From contig QNBU01000005.1 of the NCBI GenBank assembly GCA_003644215.1, positions 1 to 14,776 of the forward strand: a stretch of DNA of 14,776 bases, read 5' to 3'. Below, piece after piece: positions 6,717-14,543 of the stretch. The position numbers and the translations under genes were made by a program. Below the pieces are notes generated by a model. The model did no database searches, had not been told where the DNA came from, and worked only from the letters and a program-made list of their open reading frames with translations. Numbering within the stretch: position 1 is the stretch's first letter; the number at the start of each line of letters is the position of its first letter. Origin of the DNA: Planctomycetota bacterium. Its GTDB lineage: Bacteria > Planctomycetota > Phycisphaerae > Sedimentisphaerales > Anaerohalosphaeraceae.

Positions 6717-9700
6717 TCATCTGAATTCTGATCCCTCGAAAACACCGGAAAGACGACTCAGTACTTTTTCAGAAGCTTTTCTCACTGACCCAACGGGACA
6801 AGTTAAAGCATCAACCAGATAATCGACGGCCTCGGGGATCTTCATTCCTTTTTTCAGTATCAGGTTTGCCAACTCGGCATCCGGCAAGCCGGAGGCCTCT
6901 GCAATAAAACGAGTCGCATCAATATATTTTGGCAACTCCACATTCGCCATCAGGCAATAGGTCTGAATGTAATCACGAAGCAGCCGCAGCCATCGATGGT
7001 CTGTGTTAAAGGCATTGTATGACAAAGCACTATAGCTACACTTGCGTGGCTGGCCCTTTTTGTCCACATAATGCAGACGCCGGCCATTATAATAGATCTC
7101 AACCGCATCCAAAAGTGCCGTCAATAGCGATTCTCCGTTGAACCCACTGAATTTAACACCGTTCGGAGGCGATTCGGTATCGCCGAAGTCCGCATCACTG
7201 ACCGTTCGGATCAGTCCGTCCTGATGATGTGCGACCACAGGTGTACCTCCGGCATGGGCCTCCTGCTGGCTGATACCACAGGGTTCTCCGACTTCGCCGC
7301 CGGACGGCATCACGAAGAATTGGCTGCCCACATAGACATTGCGATACAGGGATGACGACAAAGCCCCTTCCGGATAATAGGCAAAACGCCCCCTGAACTG
7401 GGGCAGCGATGCAATCCTTTGAAAATGCATATCAAATCGTCGTCCATCAAATGAATCTTCAACCCGCCCGCACACAACAAACTGAATACGCTCATCAGAG
7501 GAAAGGAAGTGTTCCAAAACTGTCGGCCCCATCATTTTCCATGGCTCATAGACAATCCAGCGGCCCGCTCCATCCTGATAGACTTTCCAGTCAAGCATCA
7601 GCTCAAACCCTTTTTGCTTTGAAATACGATGCAACATTGAAAAAATAACATGGTGCTTCTGTTCACTATCAGGTTCCAAGCCGATGTTAACATCGCTCTG
7701 CAGTCCTCGCTTGGCAAGTTTCTTGGTACGAGTGCATTTTGCAAACAGTCGTTTTCGGGTTGCCGGATCATAAGTTTCCAGAATGCTTTTTTGACTGCTG
7801 AACCAAAAACGCTGCCGTGCGGCCATATTAAACCCGTTTCGTCGCCCAAAAAAGCGTCCTTCAGTCTCCATTTTTTGAAAAAGACGGGCATGATGAAAAA
7901 CCTGCGGCTCGCTTAAAATCCGCTGCTTCATGGCCCGGCTGACAGCACCGATATGACCGGATGTCTTGAGCATCATATAGGTCAGGTCGATCTGGTGTCC
8001 CGACGGGCTATCGGGGTTGATGCAGGCGTCGGTGTGTACCACGGCATCCATTCCCAAAATCAGACAATAGTAGTAGCGACGGAAAGGATTATCCTCGTTG
8101 ATGGTGATGCTGTAAGAGGGGTGCGGATTATGCATCATGCTGGCTACATGCGTGTTCTGAAAATGCGGATCACTGTTAAACTCGGGCCATCGCTGCAGGT
8201 AGGCACTCAGAGGCCATGTGGGCCATTCATTTGTCTGAATGATCGTTGGGTAATAGTTATACGCTCTTAAGGCCTCCAGGGCGCCTTGTGAAAGAACACG
8301 GGCTCGACGAAGTTTATCTTCCGCCGTTTGGCCCCCATAAGGCACATCAAGATATTTTCCATTTTCCAGGTAGAGTACTTCGACACGGACCTGTTTGCCG
8401 TGTTTTTGCCGCAACAAATTACTCCGAAGGATGTTTACAACATCAGTGGGCGTATTTCGAGAGATGGTCTGCGAGCTTTCATCGAACTCAGGAAATTGGA
8501 TTTTGAAGCAGTGTCCCTCATAATTCGGGGCGTAGCTTTTCATGATTTTTTCTCGGTATGCCTCATATAACGGGGTTACCACAACAACATGAAAGCCCAG
8601 TTCGGAAAGAACATCGGCAATATCCGTGGTGTAAATCCCCACACCGCCCGCGTGGCCACTGTACTGGGACTCCGGAGACACCAATGCAATTGTTCCGAGA
8701 TTCATTCCATGCAGAATATCTGCTGCCGTATGACAAATCGCATCCTTGAACCGACTTTTTTCGTTGACCGCAATCCGCATCAGAAATTTGATAACTGTCG
8801 AGTGTCTTTGAGAATTATCTGCGGTTATTTCATTTAACACCCCCAAAAGAGTGCTAAAACCGAGTTTGTGTTTTTTGTTAATCTGAGAAGTCAACGAAAC
8901 GAATAATTCGCAAAATCTCTCATAATCGCCCTTTGATTTTAAGGTTGTTTCCAAAAAGACACGAGCAACATAGGAATTATTCAGACGCTCTTTTCTTCCG
9001 TAGTTTGTATAGCGTGAAAGGGAATCCAACAGCAGCTTTTGCTGAGCAGTCGCATCACTTTTTTCAAGTATTTCATAGACATGAGAAGAGACCGGTTCAA
9101 TCCGACCTTCAAAACCCAAATGCGTCAATTCGCGGCCGGACCAGTATTCCTTTCTGCCGCGGCGGGCCCGGCTTTCTGTATTATTGTATCGTTCAACAAC
9201 TTCGTAAATTTTATCGGGATCAATAAAACTCGCCGCCCCATCGTCTGTATCATTTTTTAACGGGAAATTGTAGGTACGGGACACGGCTTCCTGGTCATCG
9301 GAATGGGAATCGGGAAAATTAAACAGACACAGATAGGTTCGGTTCCTGTAGAGGCGTAAAAAAGCGGCAATTCGAGGGTTCTGAGTGTTAATGGGTATCA
9401 CCGAACCCCGAATGAACGCGGGATGTTCATCAACAAAATTAAAGAGTCGAGAAAGGTATTTCCCAAACCCGTAAAGGATAGGGTAGTCGGATATAATCTT
9501 CCATTGGGCGCGTATCTCTTCATTCCATGGGTGGCGAAACCGATTATTCACCCAGTGCTTCCAGCATTCGATATAGGCCTGTTCAAATCGCTCCTGCATG
9601 GACCCGGTCTCTGTCGATGGCAACCGGCTGATATGATACATCATGGGACCCTGACTGCTCAGCACCAAAAGTGCCGCCGCAGGCCAAATCATATTCTGAT

Positions 9701-12140
9701 AATTGCTGACAGGCGACTCTTCATCGTGGCTGTTAAACAGGGATATGGTCTGGCCGCCATGATTTGCGTAGATCGTATTTAAGTACTTAAAGTTGTCACA
9801 TAGGCCCATGGGCGCATGGACATCCTGGCCGCTACGAATATGTTCAAGATTTTTTATCAGCGAATTATAGGGTATTGTCCCGGACTTGATCATCCGTGTT
9901 TCATTGCCATGCCACTGTTCAGAATAAACCACCAGTGCATTCGGAACGGCCTTCTGGATTTTATAGCACATATACATCAGCGCGATATTAGGTTCCTCTG
10001 TCTTGCGCAAATCCACCGGCTCAAACCCCTTGCAGGTTACTTCGCCCAACAGACGAGCCCCTCCTGTGAGGCCCGGATCAACAGGAAAGACAGTGTCAAA
10101 TCCGTGGCCTACATCAACCCGAAGTCCCAAGCCCATTTGGGCGAGTTCGACCCCTATATCCGCCAAGTATTCGATATTCGTAAAATCTCGCATATTGACC
10201 ATGAAACTGTCAAGCCATTCGCTCCACTCGCCATCCCATCCGGCCCGGCGCGTTAATTTACCCTCACAACTGGCAATATAAACCGGCAACTGATATGGAA
10301 AGGATGCGTTTGCACGCGAAAAATGCGAGAGAACACAAATTAACACTTTCATTCCCAGTGCATCGGCTTTTTCCCTTAAACGAATAAGCCCCTCAATCCC
10401 TCCCATGTCTCTGCGGACTGTTTTTCCGTCCAGGACAGAGAACACCGACGGGTCCGGCCCGGCTTCTCCCGCCCATCCCAATTCCAAAGCACCCAGCGGA
10501 TAAATACGAGTATATCCCTCATCACGAATCGCCTGAAGCTGCTCGGCGATGTCATCAAATGTACCATAGATAAACATTCCGTTTTCATCTTTGACCGGCT
10601 GATGGGCATCGTCCAACTGAAGATTAAATGTATCGGCATAGAAACTCAAAACACGCTGCCCTCTCTCATCTGCAACGAATTTGATCAGGCCGTGTGAGCG
10701 TGCATCCAGTTCTTCAAACTGCCAAGTATTTCCGCCGTCGGTGGAACATTGGACCGCATAATGAAACCAACCGGTCTTAACGGGAAAAACAACGGAAAAG
10801 GTCATGAATCCGCCGGGTTGAATATTTCCCACAGGCGTCATGGGAAGTGGTTTTTTTCTTCGACCGTGTACCGACCAAAGCACTCGGGCCTTAAAATTGT
10901 CTTTTCGAGTATTACGGGGTTTACGAATTTGAACTTCAACTTCTGCCGATTCAGATCGAAAAACAGACCGATTGACCCGGCTTGGAGGGAATGTGGGCGG
11001 CCTTTCCGTCAGAATATCTTCCAGTATCGTACTGACTTCCAGAGACACCGAACGGCAGATTCCCTTGTCTTGATTACCCCAATAGTATAGCGCCGAATAC
11101 AGAAGTCGATAGGAGTGAAAAAGGCACTCTTTTCGGCGAATCTTCTTTACAAGTTGAGAAATCGCCTCTCGAACCTCATGAAGATCCTCTGAAAGAAGCA
11201 TTCGCTCCAGCAATTTCAAAGAGGAGTCCTTCTCATACGCCTGAAAAGTCCGCACCCAATCACGGAGCCAATAGCCGTTATCGTGAAAAATGTCCGTACG
11301 GATATTCTTGTGGACAATCGAGCGACAGGCAAATTCGGTACTCATTGAATCAACCTTATCCACAGCACACAGTCGTACCACTTTAAGGAGATTACAGGGA
11401 AGTTTGTAAACAATCACCAGCGAATCGTCATCAACAAAAACCCACTTGAAATTCGTCACAAGTTTCATATCTGGTTGATGTCTGAATTTTCGGTTGCACT
11501 CGAGATATTGGACAGATTCGGACAGGATGTTTTTAATTTTCAGACGAATACGCGTTTTCCCGCCTTTGGCTGCCGTATAGACCTCATCCGCCGCGAATAT
11601 TGAACCCAGATGGGTCCAGAATTCATCCAGCATCAATATCGAACCAATCTGGCAAAGAGATTCACACCAATCGATTTCATCAAACTTGGGGGTGTTTCTT
11701 TGAATCTCCTGGATTGTTGAAGCTAAAATATCTTTGTGCTTTTCAAGAAAGTGTAAACACTGAAAGCGTATCTGGGTAACATGCAACTCCGGGTTGCACC
11801 AATGGTAAAACATACGATACAACAGTCCAACAAGCATTTTTTGACGATGCGCCCGACGCGACGCCGTGAAATCAAACAGGTCGGAATTCAATAAAATTTC
11901 ATGGGGCAGTAAACAGGCCGGCCCCTGAACGCCCTCGGCAATTCTCAACTGTATCTTTGGCTTTTTTATCAGGGACTGGTAAAAAGACGGGGAAAAATCT
12001 TTGATGCGGGCGGCTGTCTGAGTTAACACCAGCCGGAGAAGAGTTTTTTGGCTTTTATCAAGAGGTTTAAAAGAAGTTTCTGAACAGGTGTATTGAACAT
12101 CTCCCAAAGAATCATAGTGGAATATTATCATTGTGTTCAT
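6717..12140 (-). CDS. Giant GH13-GT5 fusion, probable alpha-glucan synthase/remodelling enzyme
   Basis: An uninterrupted 1807-residue protein with no signal peptide or membrane helix, so probably cytosolic. Start ATG 12140 has AGAGG seven bases upstream. Domains: 1-~390 unrecognised, largely helical; ~395-490 beta-sandwich-like; ~520-945 GH13-type barrel; ~1030-1145 helical linker; ~1148-1690 GT5 glycogen/starch-synthase-like; ~1690-1807 tail. GH13: GLRVDVGH gives nucleophile Asp676, YSEQW gives acid/base Glu741, FNSHDE gives Asp806; region I reads VLICVLSHF and lacks the usual Asp. GT5: GHAGGVGIY (1162-1170) for the family KxGGLGD motif, QTNEW (1302-1306), HNPHPSY (1337-1343), HRISKQKGF with Arg1505/Lys1510, and GEPCGISQQE with Glu1619/Glu1627 as EX7E. 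Inference: it extends alpha-1,4-glucan from a nucleotide-glucose donor and trims, branches or transfers chains with the GH13 part. The donor and product cannot be read from the sequence. Confidence 0.85.
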   Translation of the reverse strand: MNTMIIFHYDSLGDVQYTCSETSFKPLDKSQKTLLRLVLTQTAARIKDFSPSFYQSLIKKPKIQLRIAEGVQGPACLLPHEILLNSDLFDFTASRRAHRQKMLVGLLYRMFYHWCNPELHVTQIRFQCLHFLEKHKDILASTIQEIQRNTPKFDEIDWCESLCQIGSILMLDEFWTHLGSIFAADEVYTAAKGGKTRIRLKIKNILSESVQYLECNRKFRHQPDMKLVTNFKWVFVDDDSLVIVYKLPCNLLKVVRLCAVDKVDSMSTEFACRSIVHKNIRTDIFHDNGYWLRDWVRTFQAYEKDSSLKLLERMLLSEDLHEVREAISQLVKKIRRKECLFHSYRLLYSALYYWGNQDKGICRSVSLEVSTILEDILTERPPTFPPSRVNRSVFRSESAEVEVQIRKPRNTRKDNFKARVLWSVHGRRKKPLPMTPVGNIQPGGFMTFSVVFPVKTGWFHYAVQCSTDGGNTWQFEELDARSHGLIKFVADERGQRVLSFYADTFNLQLDDAHQPVKDENGMFIYGTFDDIAEQLQAIRDEGYTRIYPLGALELGWAGEAGPDPSVFSVLDGKTVRRDMGGIEGLIRLREKADALGMKVLICVLSHFSRANASFPYQLPVYIASCEGKLTRRAGWDGEWSEWLDSFMVNMRDFTNIEYLADIGVELAQMGLGLRVDVGHGFDTVFPVDPGLTGGARLLGEVTCKGFEPVDLRKTEEPNIALMYMCYKIQKAVPNALVVYSEQWHGNETRMIKSGTIPYNSLIKNLEHIRSGQDVHAPMGLCDNFKYLNTIYANHGGQTISLFNSHDEESPVSNYQNMIWPAAALLVLSSQGPMMYHISRLPSTETGSMQERFEQAYIECWKHWVNNRFRHPWNEEIRAQWKIISDYPILYGFGKYLSRLFNFVDEHPAFIRGSVIPINTQNPRIAAFLRLYRNRTYLCLFNFPDSHSDDQEAVSRTYNFPLKNDTDDGAASFIDPDKIYEVVERYNNTESRARRGRKEYWSGRELTHLGFEGRIEPVSSHVYEILEKSDATAQQKLLLDSLSRYTNYGRKERLNNSYVARVFLETTLKSKGDYERFCELFVSLTSQINKKHKLGFSTLLGVLNEITADNSQRHSTVIKFLMRIAVNEKSRFKDAICHTAADILHGMNLGTIALVSPESQYSGHAGGVGIYTTDIADVLSELGFHVVVVTPLYEAYREKIMKSYAPNYEGHCFKIQFPEFDESSQTISRNTPTDVVNILRSNLLRQKHGKQVRVEVLYLENGKYLDVPYGGQTAEDKLRRARVLSQGALEALRAYNYYPTIIQTNEWPTWPLSAYLQRWPEFNSDPHFQNTHVASMMHNPHPSYSITINEDNPFRRYYYCLILGMDAVVHTDACINPDSPSGHQIDLTYMMLKTSGHIGAVSRAMKQRILSEPQVFHHARLFQKMETEGRFFGRRNGFNMAARQRFWFSSQKSILETYDPATRKRLFAKCTRTKKLAKRGLQSDVNIGLEPDSEQKHHVIFSMLHRISKQKGFELMLDWKVYQDGAGRWIVYEPWKMMGPTVLEHFLSSDERIQFVVCGRVEDSFDGRRFDMHFQRIASLPQFRGRFAYYPEGALSSSLYRNVYVGSQFFVMPSGGEVGEPCGISQQEAHAGGTPVVAHHQDGLIRTVSDADFGDTESPPNGVKFSGFNGESLLTALLDAVEIYYNGRRLHYVDKKGQPRKCSYSALSYNAFNTDHRWLRLLRDYIQTYCLMANVELPKYIDATRFIAEASGLPDAELANLILKKGMKIPEAVDYLVDALTCPVGSVRKASEKVLSRLSGVFEGSEFR

Positions 12141-12157
12141 TTGTAACCTCTGAATCT

Positions 12158-12186
12158 ATACTATCTCTTAGTCGTCCATATCACAA
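12158..12186 (-). promoter_or_regulatory. Candidate promoter of the giant glucan-synthase gene
   Basis: On the - strand, TTGTGA (12186-12181) and TAGTAT (12163-12158) are exactly 17 bp apart, each 4/6 to consensus. A start about seven bases on would give a leader of roughly a dozen bases carrying the AGAGG site. The 166-bp gap to the upstream amidohydrolase gene agrees with separate expression. Confidence 0.4.
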
Positions 12187-12306
12187 GTCCTATTTCTTCA
12201 ATATAAACTGATATTTTTCATCTAAACGGTTGCACCATCTTTTTCTCCGTATGACCTCCTCTTATAAAAATTGACGCCTGCATCAAAAGTGGTCATTCGA
12301 CAGCTA

Positions 12307-13110
12307 TTAGCTCAACCCCAGTATTTTCGAGGCGTTCTCGAAAAAATACTTTTCCTGAACTTCTTCGGGCAACTCGATACTTTTATGAGCTGCAATCGTC
12401 GCGGCCTGATCTGTCCACGGGGAATCCGTCCCAAAAAGGAGGTGTTCCGGCGAATGTTCCAAAAGCATTCGCCTGACCCGCTCGACACCCAGATATTCTA
12501 TCGAAAAAGATGTTTCCATATAAATGGGTTTGCCGAGCAGATAGCGCTGGACATCGTCCCATTGCTGCCAAGCACCCAAATGTGTTGCTACCAGTTTCAT
12601 CTCAGGAAACCGCTGCACGAGATCCCCTATCTGCTTTGGTGTGGCCCTGTCAATGCGGTCAAAGGCAAAATCGTACCCCGTGTGCATAGTCAGCAATAAC
12701 CTTTCGGCCTGAATGGCTTCAAACAGCGGGTACAGATTTGGGTCGTCCAGATAGAAGTCCTGGTAGTACGGGTGCATCTTGACGCCCTTTAAGCCAGATT
12801 GGGCGATCTGATGAATATGCTCAACTGCGGCGGGATCCTGTGGGTGTACCGATGCAAGCGGGATAATTCGGTCCGAGGCAATCTGCTGAGACCATCGAAA
12901 GATCGGTTCAAACTGTGAGGGTTTTGTGGCAATACTGCAAAGAACACTCGCCTCAACGCCATTGGCATCCATCGAAGCAATCAGCGAGGAAACTTTGCCG
13001 TCAAGAAAGGAGCGAACCTCGCCCGCTTCCGAAAGCAACTGTGCCACCGCACGATGGGCCAAAGCATCCGGGAATGCATGCGTATGAAAATCAATGATCC
13101 TGTTTGGCAT
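12307..13110 (-). CDS. Amidohydrolase-2 family metal-dependent hydrolase
   Basis: A 267-residue TIM-barrel hydrolase of the amidohydrolase-2 type (ACMS decarboxylase/uronate-isomerase-like superfamily); the substrate is unknown. Metal and catalytic landmarks from ATG 13110: IDFHTHAFPD (His9, His11), GVKMHPYYQDF (His113), MHTGYD (His143), ATHLGAW (His177) and LLFGTDSPW (Asp229), the usual order HxH...H...H...D for binding one divalent metal. ATG 13110 places IIDFHTH at the usual N-terminus but has no clear ribosome-binding site. An in-frame TTG at 13155, with GAGG five bases before it, would add 15 residues (MRELYALKSVSAWSR) that look unlike the family. The gene lies upstream of the giant glucan-synthase gene on the same strand with a 166-bp gap; a functional link is not evident. 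Confidence 0.85.
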   Translation of the reverse strand: MPNRIIDFHTHAFPDALAHRAVAQLLSEAGEVRSFLDGKVSSLIASMDANGVEASVLCSIATKPSQFEPIFRWSQQIASDRIIPLASVHPQDPAAVEHIHQIAQSGLKGVKMHPYYQDFYLDDPNLYPLFEAIQAERLLLTMHTGYDFAFDRIDRATPKQIGDLVQRFPEMKLVATHLGAWQQWDDVQRYLLGKPIYMETSFSIEYLGVERVRRMLLEHSPEHLLFGTDSPWTDQAATIAAHKSIELPEEVQEKYFFENASKILGLS

Positions 13111-13528
13111 TCGAGACCACGCACTGACACTCTTAAGAGCATAAAGTTCCCGCAACTAAGCCTCGCAACTTACGATCACAACGCTGCGAAGCCGCGCAAA
13201 ACGGGAGTTTACAGGGGCCAATCACACCCCATACGGCAAGCCCTTAACCTTATTCACCTCAATCAATTCAAAGAACCCTCAATTCGTTCACCGGGTCTTT
13301 TGAATCGGCTGAAACTTTAGCAACCGAACTTTGGACAAGAAACGCCGCTATTGAGCCAATATCAAGGTTCTACTATTTCGATTCCCTTGGACCAAATGGG
13401 TTCGTTTGGTAATTTTCGGTTTTTAAGCCAAAAACAGTGGTTCTTCTTTCTATTGCAAGACATAACAGATCGCCTATACCTTCTTTGTGTTTGGCAACCC
13501 AAAAAAACCACCTTGTCCAAAGTTGAGG
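13111..13528 (-). other. Gene-poor stretch between amidohydrolase and cold-shock genes
   Basis: About 420 bp without a convincing gene. Frames open here on the + strand (for example 13351-13542) start at non-ATG codons and show no family resemblance. The stretch must hold the promoter of the amidohydrolase gene, but I see no good -35/-10 pair. It contains a perfect palindrome CTCTTAAGAG at 13132-13141, just inside the 13155 alternative start, and the MITE-like element at 13323-13528. Confidence 0.5.
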
Positions 13529-13534
13529 TTAGCA
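13317..13534. mobile_element. Possible MITE-like element with terminal inverted repeats
   Basis: A perfect 13-bp inverted repeat, AACTTTGGACAAG at 13327-13339 and CTTGTCCAAAGTT at 13512-13524, encloses 172 bp of non-coding sequence. Four bases outside each arm lies the same hexamer TTAGCA (13317-13322 and 13529-13534) in direct orientation, as expected of a target-site duplication. The interior has further small palindromes, for example ACCAAA/TTTGGT at 13391-13410. The right hexamer forms the last Cys codon and stop of the cold-shock gene, so insertion there would have left that gene whole. No transposase is present, and the family is unknown to me. A chance inverted repeat with a chance hexamer remains possible. 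Confidence 0.4.
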
Positions 13535-13732
13535 GGGTTTAACTTCTGTTGCTTCGAGCCCTTTTTTGCCCTGTGCGGCTTCAAATTCGACCTTCTGGCC
13601 ATCCTGCAATGTGCGAAAGCCCTCCGTTACGATGCTGGAGTGATGCACAAACAGATCATCGCCGCCTTCTTCCGGAATAATGAAACCGAACCCTTTTTTC
13701 TCGTCAAACCACTTCACCGTACCAACTGCCAT
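13529..13732 (-). CDS. CspA-family cold-shock protein
   Basis: A 67-residue single cold-shock domain, a five-stranded OB-fold that binds single-stranded RNA/DNA and acts as an RNA chaperone in the cytosol. Visible: MAVGTVKWFDEKKGFGFI with RNP1 KGFGFI (13-18), RNP2 LFVHH (27-31), then HSSI and the acidic EEGGDD loop. The length is typical. Start ATG 13732 has a strong AGGAG (13744-13740) seven bases upstream. Just before that, GGGCGGACCGCCC (13746-13758) can fold into a small GC hairpin. The C-terminal Cys67 is unusual and lies in the hexamer that may be a target-site duplication. Genomes often hold several csp paralogues, so I give no specific letter. Confidence 0.93.
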   Translation of the reverse strand: MAVGTVKWFDEKKGFGFIIPEEGGDDLFVHHSSIVTEGFRTLQDGQKVEFEAAQGKKGLEATEVKPC

Positions 13733-14053
13733 AAAACTACTCCTGGGGCGGACCGCCCAACAAAAAACTTAGTTCCCCTCACCATTTAACCGGAGGAAAG
13801 CCCGAGAGGACAGAGGCAACCCCTTATTACTTGGGCTATATTAGAACTTTTTGGTCCCGAAAAGGCAACTGTTTTTTTTCTTTTTTGTCCAGAGATTCCA
13901 CTGATTGACACAGATTTTTCTTTTAAGGTGTTTTTGAAATCTCGATAACCTTTTGTAAAACAAGCTGTTATATCTGAAAAACTGAAATTTCCGGCCAGTT
14001 TGAGTTGTCGGGATGGACCTTGAATCCGTTTTTTTCCTTGATCGACACGGGAT
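13733..14053 (-). other. Leader region of the cold-shock gene
   Basis: About 320 bp with no gene I accept. A weak candidate promoter on the - strand is TTGCCT (13868-13863) and TAATAT (13843-13838) with a 19-bp spacer; it would give an untranslated leader near 100 nt, in line with the long thermoregulated leaders of cspA-type genes. A GC hairpin (13746-13758) abuts the ribosome-binding site. Farther up lies a period-10 GATT repeat (13891-13920). No intrinsic terminator for arfB is visible. Confidence 0.35.
13891..13920. repeat. Degenerate tandem GATT repeat, period 10
   Basis: Three successive ten-base units, AGAGATTCCA, CTGATTGACA and CAGATTTTTC, share a GATT core in the same place. Read the other way it is an ATCTGTGTCAATCAGTGG-type sequence. 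A related shorter form, CAGGATTTA then CAAGATTTT, lies at 3461-3478 before pdxB. Its function is unknown. Confidence 0.4.
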
Positions 14054-14482
14054 TTATTCTGTTTCACGGCCTCCGGAACGAAGCTGTTTTGTTTTTGAAC
14101 GCCTCTTTTTATCCTGCAATCGCTTCTCTATCGTCCTTTTGGGGATTCGTGTTTTTTTTCTTCGTCGTTTTGGTTTCAGGGCCGCGGCGATCAATTCCGC
14201 CATCCGCCGCATCGCCGCATCTCGATTCGCCATTTGAGAGCGATATCGCTGGCTTGAAACCTGAAGAACGCCCTGCTTATCCATTCGGTTTTTCAAAATA
14301 GTGGACATTGTGCGTTTTTGGGTTTCTGAAAAACACGAACACTGGCGGACATCAAGAAAAATGCTGACTCGTGTATTGAGCTTGTTGACATGTTGGCCGC
14401 CGGGTCCGGAACTGCGGGAATAAGACACATCAAAGCAGTCGGATGGAATAACGATCTTCAGATTGATATAAAGGTCTTGCAT
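14054..14482 (-). CDS. arfB: Peptidyl-tRNA hydrolase ArfB (ribosome rescue)
   Basis: This release-factor-like hydrolase frees nascent chains from ribosomes stalled without a stop codon. At 142 residues it matches the length of E. coli ArfB/YaeJ (140). The catalytic domain carries SRSSGPGGQHVNK with GGQ at 28-30, which enters the peptidyl-transferase centre. It is followed by a linker and a strongly basic tail (KPKRRRKKTRIPKR and KKRRSKTKQ, about 103-134) of the kind that lies in the empty mRNA channel. No codon-recognition domain is present, which separates it from RF1/RF2. Start ATG 14482 gives the usual N-terminus; the ribosome-binding site is weak. It follows the alpha-mannosidase gene by 61 bp and may be cotranscribed with it. 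Confidence 0.92.
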   Translation of the reverse strand: MQDLYINLKIVIPSDCFDVSYSRSSGPGGQHVNKLNTRVSIFLDVRQCSCFSETQKRTMSTILKNRMDKQGVLQVSSQRYRSQMANRDAAMRRMAELIAAALKPKRRRKKTRIPKRTIEKRLQDKKRRSKTKQLRSGGRETE

Positions 14483-14543
14483 TTTTTTGCCACAGGGGAC
14501 GCAACTACTACAACGCGATTTATTACGAAATCATGCTGTCGTA

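Noticed and set aside
12271..12699. 142-codon frame on the + strand within the amidohydrolase gene
   Set aside because: It is antisense to a gene with clear metal-site motifs and shows no family resemblance of its own.
13160..13528. Possible tRNA or CRISPR array in the long gene-poor stretch
   Set aside because: No T-arm/anticodon-arm arrangement and no regularly spaced direct repeats are present; only the inverted repeat and small palindromes.
13351..13542. 63-codon + strand frame through the gene-poor stretch
   Set aside because: Starts at TTG without a ribosome-binding site, spans the inverted-repeat element and runs into the cold-shock gene; no recognisable product.
13786..14067. 93-codon frame on the - strand between arfB and the cold-shock gene
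   Set aside because: It overlaps the end of arfB, crosses the GATT repeat and low-complexity T-runs, and its product resembles no family; better explained as leader/intergenic DNA.
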